A DNA stretch of 64,000 nt from Verrucomicrobiota bacterium (GTDB lineage: Bacteria > Verrucomicrobiota > Verrucomicrobiia > Verrucomicrobiales > DEV007), in contig JAGWVU010000002.1 of assembly GCA_018970725.1 (NCBI GenBank), forward strand, positions 118,645 through 182,644, written 5' to 3'. Position numbers and translations under genes: made by a program. Positions 33,857 through 42,203 of this stretch are shown one piece after another. The notes beneath the pieces are model-generated. The model made no database searches. It worked only from the letters and a program-made list of their open reading frames with translations, and was not told where the DNA came from. How positions within the stretch are numbered: position 1 is the stretch's first letter; each line of letters starts with the position of its first letter.

Positions 33857-35497
33857 CTAGCGACGCGATCCCCGGGAAATGCGGGCTTTGGCGGCCCCGG
33901 CCTCCGCATTTTCCGGGAAGGTTTCGGCGTCTTTCCAATCGTCCGTGCGGAATACGGAGGCGGGGAGGCCCGCGCTGTTCACCAGGTTGGCCCCTTCCGG
34001 ATTTGAGGCCCAGGCGTAACGCACCGCGACCGGGTGGGGAACCGCGGCGGCGCGGACGAGCACGGCGTCGGGACCATCGATCCCCGCTTCCGCCCAATGC
34101 CAGACCTTGTCCTCCCCCGCGATTTCAAATCGTTTCAGCGGGGCGCCATCGCGGGCCCGCAATCCGGTGCCGGTCTGCTCGAAGGTGATGCGCACGGCTC
34201 CGTGGCGGATCTCCGCGGCGCGGAACAAGGGGCCGGACCAAACCGGCGGATTTTGCCCGTAATCCTTGGCGAGCGCCCAGAGCGCGAGGCGTTCCCCCGG
34301 ATCCTTCTTGTTTTTGGGGTGGATGTCCCCGGCTTCTCCGGTGTCGTTGATGATCGCCATCCCGGTCTTGGGCGTGGTGGCGGGAATGCGCCGCATCCGG
34401 TCCTGGAGCAGGGCCCAGGGGTCCGGGGTGCCGGGAGCGGTGGATGGGGCGCGGTAGTTGGCGAGTTGTACGAAATAGAAGGAGAAATCATCGCCCCATC
34501 GCTCGCGCCAGTCACGGATCAGCAGGGGCAGGGTCTGGTCATAGGGCACGGCGCCGGGTTTGGCGTTGGCCTCACCCTGATACCAAATGGCACCGCGCAG
34601 GGTGTAGCCGGCGAAGGGATGAATCATCGAGTTGTAGAGCACTCCCGGACGGCCTTCGGTATCCAGGGGTCGCTTGGGCGGGGCCGGTTTTCTGGCAAGG
34701 CGGCCCCGTTGGTCCGCAGGCTTTTCCTTCCAAGCCTTCAGCGCCGTCTCCCAGGCGGCGAGATTTTTCTGGTAGGTGGCCTGCGCCGCGTCCGGGTCAT
34801 AAACCTTCTCCTCGGCAAAGAGGGCATCGACGAGAGCCCGGGTGCCGGGCAGGGTCTCGAGCGCCTGACGGCTGGTGAACGTCTCGACCGGCTTGCCGCC
34901 CCAAGCGGACTTGATGACGCCGACCGGGATGCCGAGGTCGAGGTGGAGTTTGCGGGCGAAGAAGAAGGCGACGGCGGATTGGCTCCCGTTCGAGTCGGGC
35001 GCTGCCTTGGTCCAGACGCCCTCGATGTCGTCTTGCGGTTCGGTCGCGGTGACATTGGGGGCGTTGAAGAAGCGCAGGCCGGGCAGGTCGGTTCCGGTGA
35101 TGATGGATTGGTAGGCCGGGGCCCGTTCCATGGTGAACACCATGTTGGATTGTCCCGAGGCGAGCCAGACCTCGCCGACCAAGACATCGCGGATTTCGAT
35201 CGTTTTGCCCCCGGCGGCCACGGTGAGGATGGCACCGGTGGGGTCGGCCGGACCGGTCTGGAGGGTGGTCCGCCACTTGCCATCGGCCCCTGTTTTGGCG
35301 GTGACCGTTTTGCCTTTGAAGGAGACCGTGACTTCTTCCCCGGCGGTGGCCTGGCCCCAGATGGCGGCTTCGCGCTCCCGTTGGAGCACCACGCCATCGC
35401 TGAAGAAATGGGGGAGGACCGGAGCCGCCCCAAGGGACGTTGCGAGGAGGACCTGGGTGAGCAGGGCGGGGAGTTGCATCGGGGACCAAGGTTTCAT
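33857..35497 (-). CDS. Sialate O-acetylesterase
   Basis: The ATG at 35497 (MKPWSPMQLPALLTQVLLATSLGA) begins the signal peptide; a start at 35521 would add eight residues. The 546-residue protein opens with a beta-sandwich (VLPHFFSDGVVLQREREAAIWG) and then the SGNH block WLASGQSNM with the nucleophile serine. AIWYQGEANA supplies the next block, and a catalytic Asp/His pair is expected later (GEAGDIHPKNKKDPGERLALWA). These enzymes remove acetyl groups from sialic acid or, in PVC bacteria, probably from other acetylated glycans. It is convergent with the sulfatase operon and downstream of the thrombospondin-repeat gene. Confidence 0.9.
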   Translation of the reverse strand: MKPWSPMQLPALLTQVLLATSLGAAPVLPHFFSDGVVLQREREAAIWGQATAGEEVTVSFKGKTVTAKTGADGKWRTTLQTGPADPTGAILTVAAGGKTIEIRDVLVGEVWLASGQSNMVFTMERAPAYQSIITGTDLPGLRFFNAPNVTATEPQDDIEGVWTKAAPDSNGSQSAVAFFFARKLHLDLGIPVGVIKSAWGGKPVETFTSRQALETLPGTRALVDALFAEEKVYDPDAAQATYQKNLAAWETALKAWKEKPADQRGRLARKPAPPKRPLDTEGRPGVLYNSMIHPFAGYTLRGAIWYQGEANAKPGAVPYDQTLPLLIRDWRERWGDDFSFYFVQLANYRAPSTAPGTPDPWALLQDRMRRIPATTPKTGMAIINDTGEAGDIHPKNKKDPGERLALWALAKDYGQNPPVWSGPLFRAAEIRHGAVRITFEQTGTGLRARDGAPLKRFEIAGEDKVWHWAEAGIDGPDAVLVRAAAVPHPVAVRYAWASNPEGANLVNSAGLPASVFRTDDWKDAETFPENAEAGAAKARISRGSRR

Positions 35498-35548
35498 GGA
35501 TTGGTTCCCGATGAACTCCACCCGCGGGGGAAGGTCGCAAGAAACTTT

Positions 35549-36786
35549 CTAGCGCAGCTGACGGGCTTCCAGCTGGCCATACCAAGTCAAGTTGACCTGG
35601 CGGATCGTCCGGAGCACTTTGAGAACCGGCTCAACCCCCGGGAAGGGGATGGAGGAGGGCAGGTTTCCATCCGGATAACCGAGCAATGCGGTGCGGAGGC
35701 GTTCGGTCGGCGGGGGGAAGCCGGTCAAGTCATCACCGGGTGCAGAGTAGCCAAAGTTCACCGGGCTCCCGGGAACCCAACTCAAGCCCAGGCTCGGGCT
35801 GGTGGCGATCCGGACGAGGGACAGCTCCCCGGGGGGGATGGAGTAGCCGGCGGCGAGCTTGTTCTCATCGGAGACATCATAGTTCTCCGGGTTGGCGTAA
35901 TCTTCGATCCGGCCCGAGAGAGGACCTTTGTAGGTGTAGGAGGCGAAGATCCGGAGCTTGGCCGGGTCGGGATCGTCGGCCGGGTAGCACCACTTGGCCC
36001 AGACTTGGATCCGATCCGCGCTGAAGTAGCGCCAGACACCGGTGATGAGACCACCCCAACGGCCGGGCTGATTGCCGGTGGGATCGTTGAGTTGGACCCG
36101 GACCCGCAGGCCGGGATCATTGACCGGGATCTGCAACGCCTTGCGCACTTCCGCGCTCACGAAGGCGATGGAATCCGCCGCGAGGGCGTCGTCCGCGTAG
36201 GCGCGCGGGTTGTCGGGGACCTCGTAAAGGATATCGAGCGTCGAGTCGTCCACGGCGGTGCCGTCGAGGTCCGGATCCTGCAGATTGGCGAGGGCATCGC
36301 CATCCACGTTTCCGTCCAAACCGTTGGCGACGCCGTCTCCGTCGATATCCGCCTCACCCCGCGCGCCGTCCGCGAGGCCATCCCCGTCGATATCGGTTTC
36401 ATCCGCCACATTGTCGGCCCGGCCGTCGCCATCGATGTCGGTCTCGTTCGGAGAGTTGTCGGCCAAACCATCCCCGTCGATGTCCGTCTCGCGCAGGGCG
36501 CCGTCGGCGAGGCCGTCCGCGTCCATGTCCAGCTCCGCGGGATCGTCGTTTGCCAGCTGATCGCCGATGTAACGACCGCGCAAGGGGCCGGAACGGGCGA
36601 CTCCGCCGTCGATGTTGCGGTCCAAGCCGTTGGGGATGCCGTCGTTATCGACATCGCGGTCCGAGAGGTTGGGAACTCCGTCCCGGTCCAGATCGGGGGG
36701 CGGGTTTGGGATGACGCGGATTCCAAGAGGCCGAGCGAGACGCCCGCGGCGGCCAGCAAGGCAAGGGTGGGAGAGATGACTTTCAT
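35549..36786 (-). pseudogene. Exported thrombospondin type-3 repeat protein, reading frame broken near the N-terminus
   Basis: The ATG at 36786 begins a good signal peptide (MKVISPTLALLAAAGVSLG), but that frame does not lead into the main protein. The body lies in another frame: ten or so Asp-rich calcium-binding repeats (DLDRDGVPNLSDRDVDNDG, TDIDGDGLADNSPNETDIDG), then a domain of about 240 residues with WGGLITGVWRYFSADRIQVW. The switch must fall at a run of six C on the coding strand (36695-36700 on the plus strand): one more C would join SQTRPP directly to DLDRDG. Either a sequencing error, a phase-variable tract or a real mutation explains this. A conserved 68-bp leader precedes it. The repeats suggest a calcium-bound envelope or secreted protein. 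Confidence 0.7.
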
Positions 36787-36797
36787 GTTCAATTCCT

Positions 36798-36865
36798 TTG
36801 TTTGGTTTGAGGCCGATGTGGGCCTTCACCGGGGCTTTCGCCAACTCTGGGGAATTGGATTCAGG
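36798..36865 (-). promoter_or_regulatory. Conserved 68-bp leader, copy 1 (before the thrombospondin-repeat gene)
   Basis: On the minus strand this leader ends 11 bases before the ATG at 36786. It matches 38913-38980 at 57 of 68 positions without a gap. It includes AAGGCCCACATCGGCCT, able to form a short hairpin, and GTTGGCGAA and AAACCAAACAA blocks. The surroundings are otherwise unrelated, so this is a shared control element, a short peptide-coding leader, or a recent duplication. Confidence 0.7.
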
Positions 36866-36910
36866 TCTCTCATTTTTCTTCCGCATCGGCCCGGGAATTA
36901 CCGGGAACGT

Positions 36911-37714
36911 TCAGGAGGTTTTGGCAATCGCGACGACGACTTCCTGCTTGGAAACGACCACCCCGCCGGGTTGTTCCAGCGTGATGACGAAGGCTTTTGG
37001 ATCGTTGACGGCGAGCGGGTTGCGGATCCGGATCACGGTGGTCTCGCGATCGGGGGGAATGTCAAAAACCCCACCATCGACCGGCTCCTCGTCGCGGGAC
37101 GGGTCGACGATCCAGAGTTGATACTGGCTGACGGAGGGCGTGTTGGCCGCGAGCCGGGTCAGGGTCAAATAACCCTCCTGCAGTTGGTCGCTCCAAATTA
37201 CTTTGCCGGACATTTGGCCAAAGGCGTCGGTGCCTTTGAAGTCCGACTGGACCAGATCGCCGGCCTGGCGCAGCAGGATATCCCTCGCCTCCTCCGGACT
37301 CAGGGTGGCGACGGCGGGTTTGACCGTTCCGTTTGCAGGGAACTGCAAGAGCGCCTTGGCGGCAAAGAGAATGGCAAACAGGGCTGCGACGGCCCAGGCG
37401 GTTTGGGGATTGGAGAACATCCCGGGCCAGACGAAGCGGCGCTCTGCGGGGGAGCCGGCGGGCGGCGGCGAGACAAACCGGGCCATGTCCCGGCGCAGGT
37501 GTTCGAGGGTGGTCGCCGGGAGAGGCTCAGCTCTGGGTGGCAGGAATTCGGTTTCGATGGCCGCAGCCGTGAACTCGAGGGAGAGATCGGCACGGCAGCG
37601 GGGGTCTTTGGCCAGCTCCTCCCATTCGAGCCTCTCCTGGGCGTCCAAGTCCCCCAGAATCCGGCCGGCCTCCAGTTCCTCGAAACGTCGTTGAATGTCT
37701 TCTGGATCACTCAT
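36911..37714 (-). CDS. Anti-sigma factor, RskA-like
   Basis: The ATG at 37714 overlaps the sigma-factor stop (ATGA) and gives 267 residues. The N-terminal cytoplasmic part (MSDPEDIQRRFEELEAGRILG, DLDAQERLEWEELA) is of the kind that binds the sigma factor. One membrane helix follows at about residues 118-136 (TAWAVAALFAILFAAKAL). The periplasmic domain ends with VSQYQLWIVDPSRDEEPVDGGVF and AFVITLEQPGGVVVSKQEVVV, the typical C-terminal pattern of anti-sigma K factors. It would hold the sigma factor at the membrane until an envelope signal triggers its breakdown. The coupling and order, sigma first, are standard. Confidence 0.88.
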   Translation of the reverse strand: MSDPEDIQRRFEELEAGRILGDLDAQERLEWEELAKDPRCRADLSLEFTAAAIETEFLPPRAEPLPATTLEHLRRDMARFVSPPPAGSPAERRFVWPGMFSNPQTAWAVAALFAILFAAKALLQFPANGTVKPAVATLSPEEARDILLRQAGDLVQSDFKGTDAFGQMSGKVIWSDQLQEGYLTLTRLAANTPSVSQYQLWIVDPSRDEEPVDGGVFDIPPDRETTVIRIRNPLAVNDPKAFVITLEQPGGVVVSKQEVVVAIAKTS

Positions 37715-38322
37715 GAGAGGGACGGGATGGATGGTTGGGAACCCCCGGTGCGGCGCAAGATGTCCCTGACTTCGATGAGGCCCCGGCGGAGACGGGTCTT
37801 GACGGTGCCCAGGGGAAGTCCGGTCTTTTCGGAGATCTCCGGATGGGTCATCCCCTCGTCGAAGTGGAGAAAGAAGAGCTCCTGAGTATCGGGAGGAAGC
37901 TGTTTGAGCGCTTTGCGCGCCGCTTCTCCCTCCCAACGGACCGCGTCGGATCGCATCGAGTCAGGGTGGTGGAGCGTGTCGCTGGGACAGAGGGGTTCGA
38001 GTTGGGGACGACGGCTTGCCTTGCGCACGAAGTCGATCGCGCGGCGCCGTGCGAGCATTCCGATGAAGGTAACTTCCGTGGCGATGGCGGGATTGTAGCG
38101 GTTGGCCGACTTCCAAAGGTCGGTGAAGGTCTCCTGGACGACGTCCTCGGTGGAGGAGCGGTCCCTGACGTGACGCTCCGCGATCGACCAGACCAGTCCG
38201 CCATATCGGCTGATGCAGTCCTGCATGGCTCGTTCGCTGCCCCGGGCCACCTCTTCCAAGATGCCGCGGGGGAATGGGTCTTCGGTTCGGTCGCTCACGT
38301 AAGCCGGGATACGTAGACTCAA
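37711..38322 (-). CDS. ECF RNA polymerase sigma factor, SigK-like
   Basis: The 203-residue protein has region 2 (CISRYGGLVWSIAERHV, then STEDVVQETFTDLWKSANRY) and region 4 (ALKQLPPDTQELFFLHF, MTHPEISEKTGLPLGTVKTR) of group 4 sigma factors. The QETF.DLW and GTVKTR stretches fit the SigK/SigL type that pairs with RskA-like anti-sigma proteins. The listed start is TTG at 38322; GTG at 38298 is a reasonable alternative. It directs polymerase to a small regulon, here plausibly including the neighbouring fasciclin and thrombospondin-repeat genes. A terminator-like hairpin separates it from the upstream fasciclin gene. Confidence 0.9.
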   Translation of the reverse strand: MSLRIPAYVSDRTEDPFPRGILEEVARGSERAMQDCISRYGGLVWSIAERHVRDRSSTEDVVQETFTDLWKSANRYNPAIATEVTFIGMLARRRAIDFVRKASRRPQLEPLCPSDTLHHPDSMRSDAVRWEGEAARKALKQLPPDTQELFFLHFDEGMTHPEISEKTGLPLGTVKTRLRRGLIEVRDILRRTGGSQPSIPSLS

Positions 38323-38340
38323 TCACCGGATAAGGCAAAC

Positions 38341-38370
38341 CCCGGATGCCCTGTGGTCAGGACACCCGGG
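38341..38370 (-). terminator. Hairpin after the fasciclin gene
   Basis: On the minus strand CCCGGGTGTCCTG pairs with CAGGGCATCCGGG (13 pairs, two of them G-U) around a four-base loop. It sits 25 bp after the fasciclin stop and about 18 bp before the sigma-factor start. The T tract after it is short (GTTTG), so it may attenuate transcription instead of stopping it. Confidence 0.5.
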
Positions 38371-38395
38371 TTGGGGAGGTAGATGGTTGGGGGGG

Positions 38396-38896
38396 TTATT
38401 CGGCGGGAGGGAGGATCACGGCATCGATCACATGGATCACGCCGTTGGTGCAGGCGATGTCGGTGGCCGTCACCTTGGCGTTGCCGTTGAGGGTCAGCCC
38501 ACCACCTTTCACGGCCAGCTCGATCCGCTTTTTGTTCAGGGCGACCGCGGAATGCAGGGTGACCGCTTTTTTCGCCATGACCTTGCCGGAGACGACATGG
38601 TAGGTCAGGATGTCAACGAGCTTGCTCTTGTTCTCCGGCTTGAGGAGGTCTTCGAGCACCGTGGCGGGGAGCTTGGCAAAGGCCTCGTCCGTGGGTGCGA
38701 AAACCGTGAAGGGTCCGTGCCCTTTCAAGGTTTCCACGAGACCGGCTGCACCGAGCGCCTTGGCGAGAGTCTTGAAGGAGCCCGCGGCCACGGCGGTATC
38801 GACGATGTCCTTCTTGGCGGCCTTGGCTTCGCCGGCGGAAACCGGCAGGACCATGGCAAACATTCCGAGGAGGAGGGAGGTGGTGATGACTTTCAT
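38396..38896 (-). CDS. Exported fasciclin (FAS1) domain protein
   Basis: The ATG at 38896 begins a signal peptide ([21 protein letters not shown]) and gives 166 residues; the longer frame to 38959 would include the conserved leader and is not favoured. The rest is a single FAS1 domain: [20 protein letters not shown], the H1 block [33 protein letters not shown], and the H2 block [23 protein letters not shown]1 proteins mediate adhesion or bind small ligands at the cell surface. In mycobacteria FAS1 proteins are targets of SigK, and a SigK/RskA-like pair lies directly downstream here, so regulation by that pair is likely. Confidence 0.93.
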   Translation of the reverse strand: MKVITTSLLLGMFAMVLPVSAGEAKAAKKDIVDTAVAAGSFKTLAKALGAAGLVETLKGHGPFTVFAPTDEAFAKLPATVLEDLLKPENKSKLVDILTYHVVSGKVMAKKAVTLHSAVALNKKRIELAVKGGGLTLNGNAKVTATDIACTNGVIHVIDAVILPPAE

Positions 38897-38912
38897 TGTA
38901 TATGGGTTGGTG

Positions 38913-38980
38913 TTGTTTGGTTTCAGGCCCATGTGGGCCTTCATCGCGGTCTTCGCCAACTTCCGGAAACTGGATTCAGG
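38913..38980 (-). promoter_or_regulatory. Conserved 68-bp leader, copy 2 (before the fasciclin gene)
   Basis: This is the counterpart of 36798-36865 and ends 16 bases before the fasciclin ATG. The hairpin AGGCCC-ACAT-GGGCCT is perfect here. Just upstream and within it, the 8-bp palindrome TTCCGGAA occurs at 38961-38968 and 38985-38992, 24 bp apart, as in a tandem operator. Read as codons it would give KAHMGLKPN, against KAHIGLKPN in copy 1. Confidence 0.7.
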
Positions 38981-39038
38981 TTTCTTCCGGAAAGGATTTT
39001 TCTTTTCGAGCCTGCCTGCGCTCGAAATCGGACCGCGG

Positions 39039-42000
39039 TCAACCCGCCGCGTTGCCGGGAACCTTCGCTTGCGCCCGCTCCTCGATCCAGTCGTAGAGGA
39101 GGGGGAGAAGGAGCAGGGTGAGGATGGTGGAGCTGATGATGCCGCCGATTACGACGGTGGCCAGCGGTCGCTGCACTTCGGCCCCCGCGCCGTGAGCCAG
39201 GGCCATGGGGAGGAAGCCGAGAGCGGCGACAAGGGCGGTCATCATGACGGGACGGAGACGGGTGGCGACGCCCTTGAGGACCGCCTCCCGGACGTCCAGC
39301 CCCTCTTCCTCGCGCAGCTCGTTGAAATAGTTCACGAGCACGAGACCGTTGAGCACCGCCACGCCGCTGAGGGCGATGAATCCCACCGCGGCGGTGATGC
39401 TGAAGGGCATGTCCCGCAAGCCGAGGGCAATGATCCCCCCGGTCAGGGCGAGGGGAATCCCGGTGGCCACGAGCAGGGTTTGGCGGATGCTGCCGAACGC
39501 AAAGAAAATCAGGGTCAGGATGAGCAGCAGGGCGGTCGGCACCACGATGGCGAGCCGGGCGCGGGCTTCCTGAAGGTTCTCGAAGGTGCCGCCGAATTCG
39601 AAGTCGTAACCCTCCGGGAACTCGACCTCCTTCTTGATCCGGGCGGTCGCCTCATTGACAAAACCTTCCATGTCCCGGCCGGTGACGCCGACGAGCAGGG
39701 CGGCCCGGCGCTGGGTGCGGCTGTGGCGGATCGGATCCACCGCCTGTTCCACGCGGATCTCCACCGCTTCACCGAGCGGGATCATGCCGTAATCCCCGAC
39801 GCGCAGGGGCAGGGCCTTCATCATCTCCTCCTTGGACCGGTCCTCCTCCGGAAGGCGCACCACGATGTCGCGCTTGCGGTTGCCATCGACCACCTGTCCG
39901 ACCACCTCGCCGCCCAGTCCGGTGGCCACAGCGCGGTTCACTTCGGCCAGCGGTACATTGTATTTGGTAAGGGTTTCCCGTTTCACTTCGAGCACCACCG
40001 TACTCGGCCGTCCGTCGGTTTCCAACTCCGCCTCGCCGCCTGGCGTATCGTTGATGATATCCTTCACCTGGTTGGCAAGCTTTTCGAGCAGGTCGAAGTC
40101 GGTTCCGTAAATCCGGACGGCGAGTTCGGCCTTCGTTCCCTCCATCATTTCGTTGAAGCGGGTCTCAATGGGCTGACCAAATTCGATAGTCTGTCCGTCG
40201 TGTTCCCGCAAGGCTTCCGCCTCGATGGCGGCCATCAGCTCTTCCTTGGTCGTCGGCAGCCCGGGACCCTTGGGCCACTCGTCAAGCGGCTTGTAGAAGA
40301 CGTAAAAATCGGTCTCGTTTGGAGGCATCGGGTCGGTCGCCACCTCGCTGGTGCCGCTCCGCGAAAAGAAGCTCGTCACCATCGGGAATTTCTCCCGGAC
40401 CATCCGGCCCAACTCCAAATCCTCGTGGAGCGATTCCTCGAGATTCATCCCGACCTTCCTGTAGATCATCGCCGCGATGCTCCCTTCGTCGAGCTTCGGC
40501 ACGAACTCCGCTCCGAGGGTGGTGAACTTCCAACCGCAGAAGGCGAAGAAAGCGATCGCGCCGAGGACCACCGGCAGGCGGAACTTCATGGCCACGCGAA
40601 GGAGGGGCTGAAAGATGGCGTTGAGGCCCTTGATGATGAAATTTTCCTTCTCCGCGATGTTTCCTCCCAGAAAGAAGGAGCAAAGGGCGGGCATCAGGGT
40701 CAACGCGAGCAGGAGGGCTCCGGCCAGGGCCAGGATCACGGTGACGGCCATCGGCCGGAACATTTTGCCCTCGATGCCGGTGAGCGAGAGAATGGGAAGG
40801 TAGACGATCGTAATGATGAGGACCCCGAAGAACATCGGTGAGGCCACCTGCTTGCTCGCCGCCAGCACTTCGTGCGAGCGCTCTTCCGCGGTCAGGACGC
40901 GCCCGAGGTGATGCTGCCGCAGCCCGAGCCGGCGCACGATGTTTTCCACCATGACCACCGCGCCGTCGATGATCAGGCCGAAGTCGACGGCGCCGAGGCT
41001 CATCAGGTTTCCGGACCACCCGCCCCGCACCATGCCGGTGATGGCAAAGAGGAAGGAGAGGGGGATGGCGAGGGCCACGATGAGGGCGGCGCGCCAGTTG
41101 CCGAGCAGGGCGAGCAAGACCACCACGACCAGGATGGCCCCTTCCTCGAGGTTCCTCTCGACCGTGGCCACCGTGGCTTCGACGAGGTCGCTGCGCTCGT
41201 AGACCACGGTCACGTCCATGCCGGGCGGAAGTTTTTCCCGGACTTCTTCGAGTCTTGGGGCCACCCGGTGACAGACGGTCCGGGCGTTTTGGCCCATCAG
41301 CATCATGACCGTGCCGAGCACCACCTCCTCGCCGTCCATGGTCGCCGCGCCACCCCGGAAACCGGAGCCCCACTGGACCTTGGCCACGTCCTCGACCTTC
41401 AACGGCTGGACCGCGGCACCGAATTTGATCGGCAGTTTCGCGATTTCCTCCGCGCTGCCAACGCGGCCGACGCTGCGGATGGTGAGTTGCTCCCCGTCCC
41501 GATTGATGATGCCGCCGCCCGCGTTCTCGACGTTGCCGCGGATGATGTCGGCCAGTTCCCCGACCGTCATGTTGGCGGTCTTGAGCTTGTCGAGCATCGG
41601 TTCAACGGTCACCTGGCGTTGATGGCCCCCGTTGCTGTTGATTTCCGCCACGCCCTGCACCGTCCGGAGCATCGGCTTCACGATGTATTCGTGGGTTTCC
41701 CAGAGACGCATGAGGCCTTCCCGTAGGTCCTCCGGTTTCTCTTTGGCGCCCTGTTTCCAGTGCAGCGTGTAGTAGAAAATTTCCCCCAGCCCGGTGCTGA
41801 TCGGGGCCAGGCTCAGTTCGCTGCCCGGCGGCAGATCCTGCATCAGGGCAGTGAGACGTTCGGTCACGAGCTGGCGCGCCCGGAAGATGTCCGTGCCATC
41901 CTCGAACTCGACGGTGACCTGACTGAGTCCGAATTTGGTGATGGAGCGGGAGTCGAGCACGCCGGGCATGCCACTCAGCGCCATTTCAATCGGGCGGGTC

Positions 42001-42194
42001 ACGGCGCGTTCGGATTCCTCCGGGGCCAACGCCGGGACTGCGACGTTCACCTGCACCTGAGGTCCCGTGAGGTCCGGCACCGCATCGATTGGCAGTTGCA
42101 GCAACGAAAAGAGACCGACCGCCAGCAGGCAGAAAGCGCCGATCAACACGAGCAAGCGTTGCCGGACGGAGAACTCGAGGATGAGATTGAGCAT
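39039..42194 (-). CDS. Heavy-metal RND efflux pump with CzcA-type motif
   Basis: The 1051-residue inner-membrane pump starts [20 protein letters not shown] and has the normal RND length and layout. TM4, about residues 400-416, contains [15 protein letters not shown], the proton-relay signature of CzcA/CnrA-like exporters of divalent cations such as Co, Zn, Cd or Ni. This differs from the VVDDAIVDVEN form of the pump in the 8-11 kb cassette. It lies nine bases after a TolC-type gene on the same strand. A periplasmic adaptor gene, normally between or beside these two, is absent from the neighbourhood. The gene downstream is the fasciclin unit, separated by the conserved leader. Confidence 0.93.
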   Translation of the reverse strand: MLNLILEFSVRQRLLVLIGAFCLLAVGLFSLLQLPIDAVPDLTGPQVQVNVAVPALAPEESERAVTRPIEMALSGMPGVLDSRSITKFGLSQVTVEFEDGTDIFRARQLVTERLTALMQDLPPGSELSLAPISTGLGEIFYYTLHWKQGAKEKPEDLREGLMRLWETHEYIVKPMLRTVQGVAEINSNGGHQRQVTVEPMLDKLKTANMTVGELADIIRGNVENAGGGIINRDGEQLTIRSVGRVGSAEEIAKLPIKFGAAVQPLKVEDVAKVQWGSGFRGGAATMDGEEVVLGTVMMLMGQNARTVCHRVAPRLEEVREKLPPGMDVTVVYERSDLVEATVATVERNLEEGAILVVVVLLALLGNWRAALIVALAIPLSFLFAITGMVRGGWSGNLMSLGAVDFGLIIDGAVVMVENIVRRLGLRQHHLGRVLTAEERSHEVLAASKQVASPMFFGVLIITIVYLPILSLTGIEGKMFRPMAVTVILALAGALLLALTLMPALCSFFLGGNIAEKENFIIKGLNAIFQPLLRVAMKFRLPVVLGAIAFFAFCGWKFTTLGAEFVPKLDEGSIAAMIYRKVGMNLEESLHEDLELGRMVREKFPMVTSFFSRSGTSEVATDPMPPNETDFYVFYKPLDEWPKGPGLPTTKEELMAAIEAEALREHDGQTIEFGQPIETRFNEMMEGTKAELAVRIYGTDFDLLEKLANQVKDIINDTPGGEAELETDGRPSTVVLEVKRETLTKYNVPLAEVNRAVATGLGGEVVGQVVDGNRKRDIVVRLPEEDRSKEEMMKALPLRVGDYGMIPLGEAVEIRVEQAVDPIRHSRTQRRAALLVGVTGRDMEGFVNEATARIKKEVEFPEGYDFEFGGTFENLQEARARLAIVVPTALLLILTLIFFAFGSIRQTLLVATGIPLALTGGIIALGLRDMPFSITAAVGFIALSGVAVLNGLVLVNYFNELREEEGLDVREAVLKGVATRLRPVMMTALVAALGFLPMALAHGAGAEVQRPLATVVIGGIISSTILTLLLLPLLYDWIEERAQAKVPGNAAG

Positions 42195-42203
42195 GGGCGC
42201 GGG

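Noticed and set aside
34034..37885. A 1283-codon open frame on the plus strand
   Set aside because: It runs antisense across the esterase, thrombospondin-repeat and anti-sigma genes, all with clear domains. Long antisense frames are expected in GC-rich coding DNA and this one shows no recognisable motif.
38897..38959. N-terminal extension of the fasciclin protein through the leader
   Set aside because: The ATG at 38896 begins a standard signal peptide, and the equivalent leader before the thrombospondin gene is out of frame with its own signal peptide.
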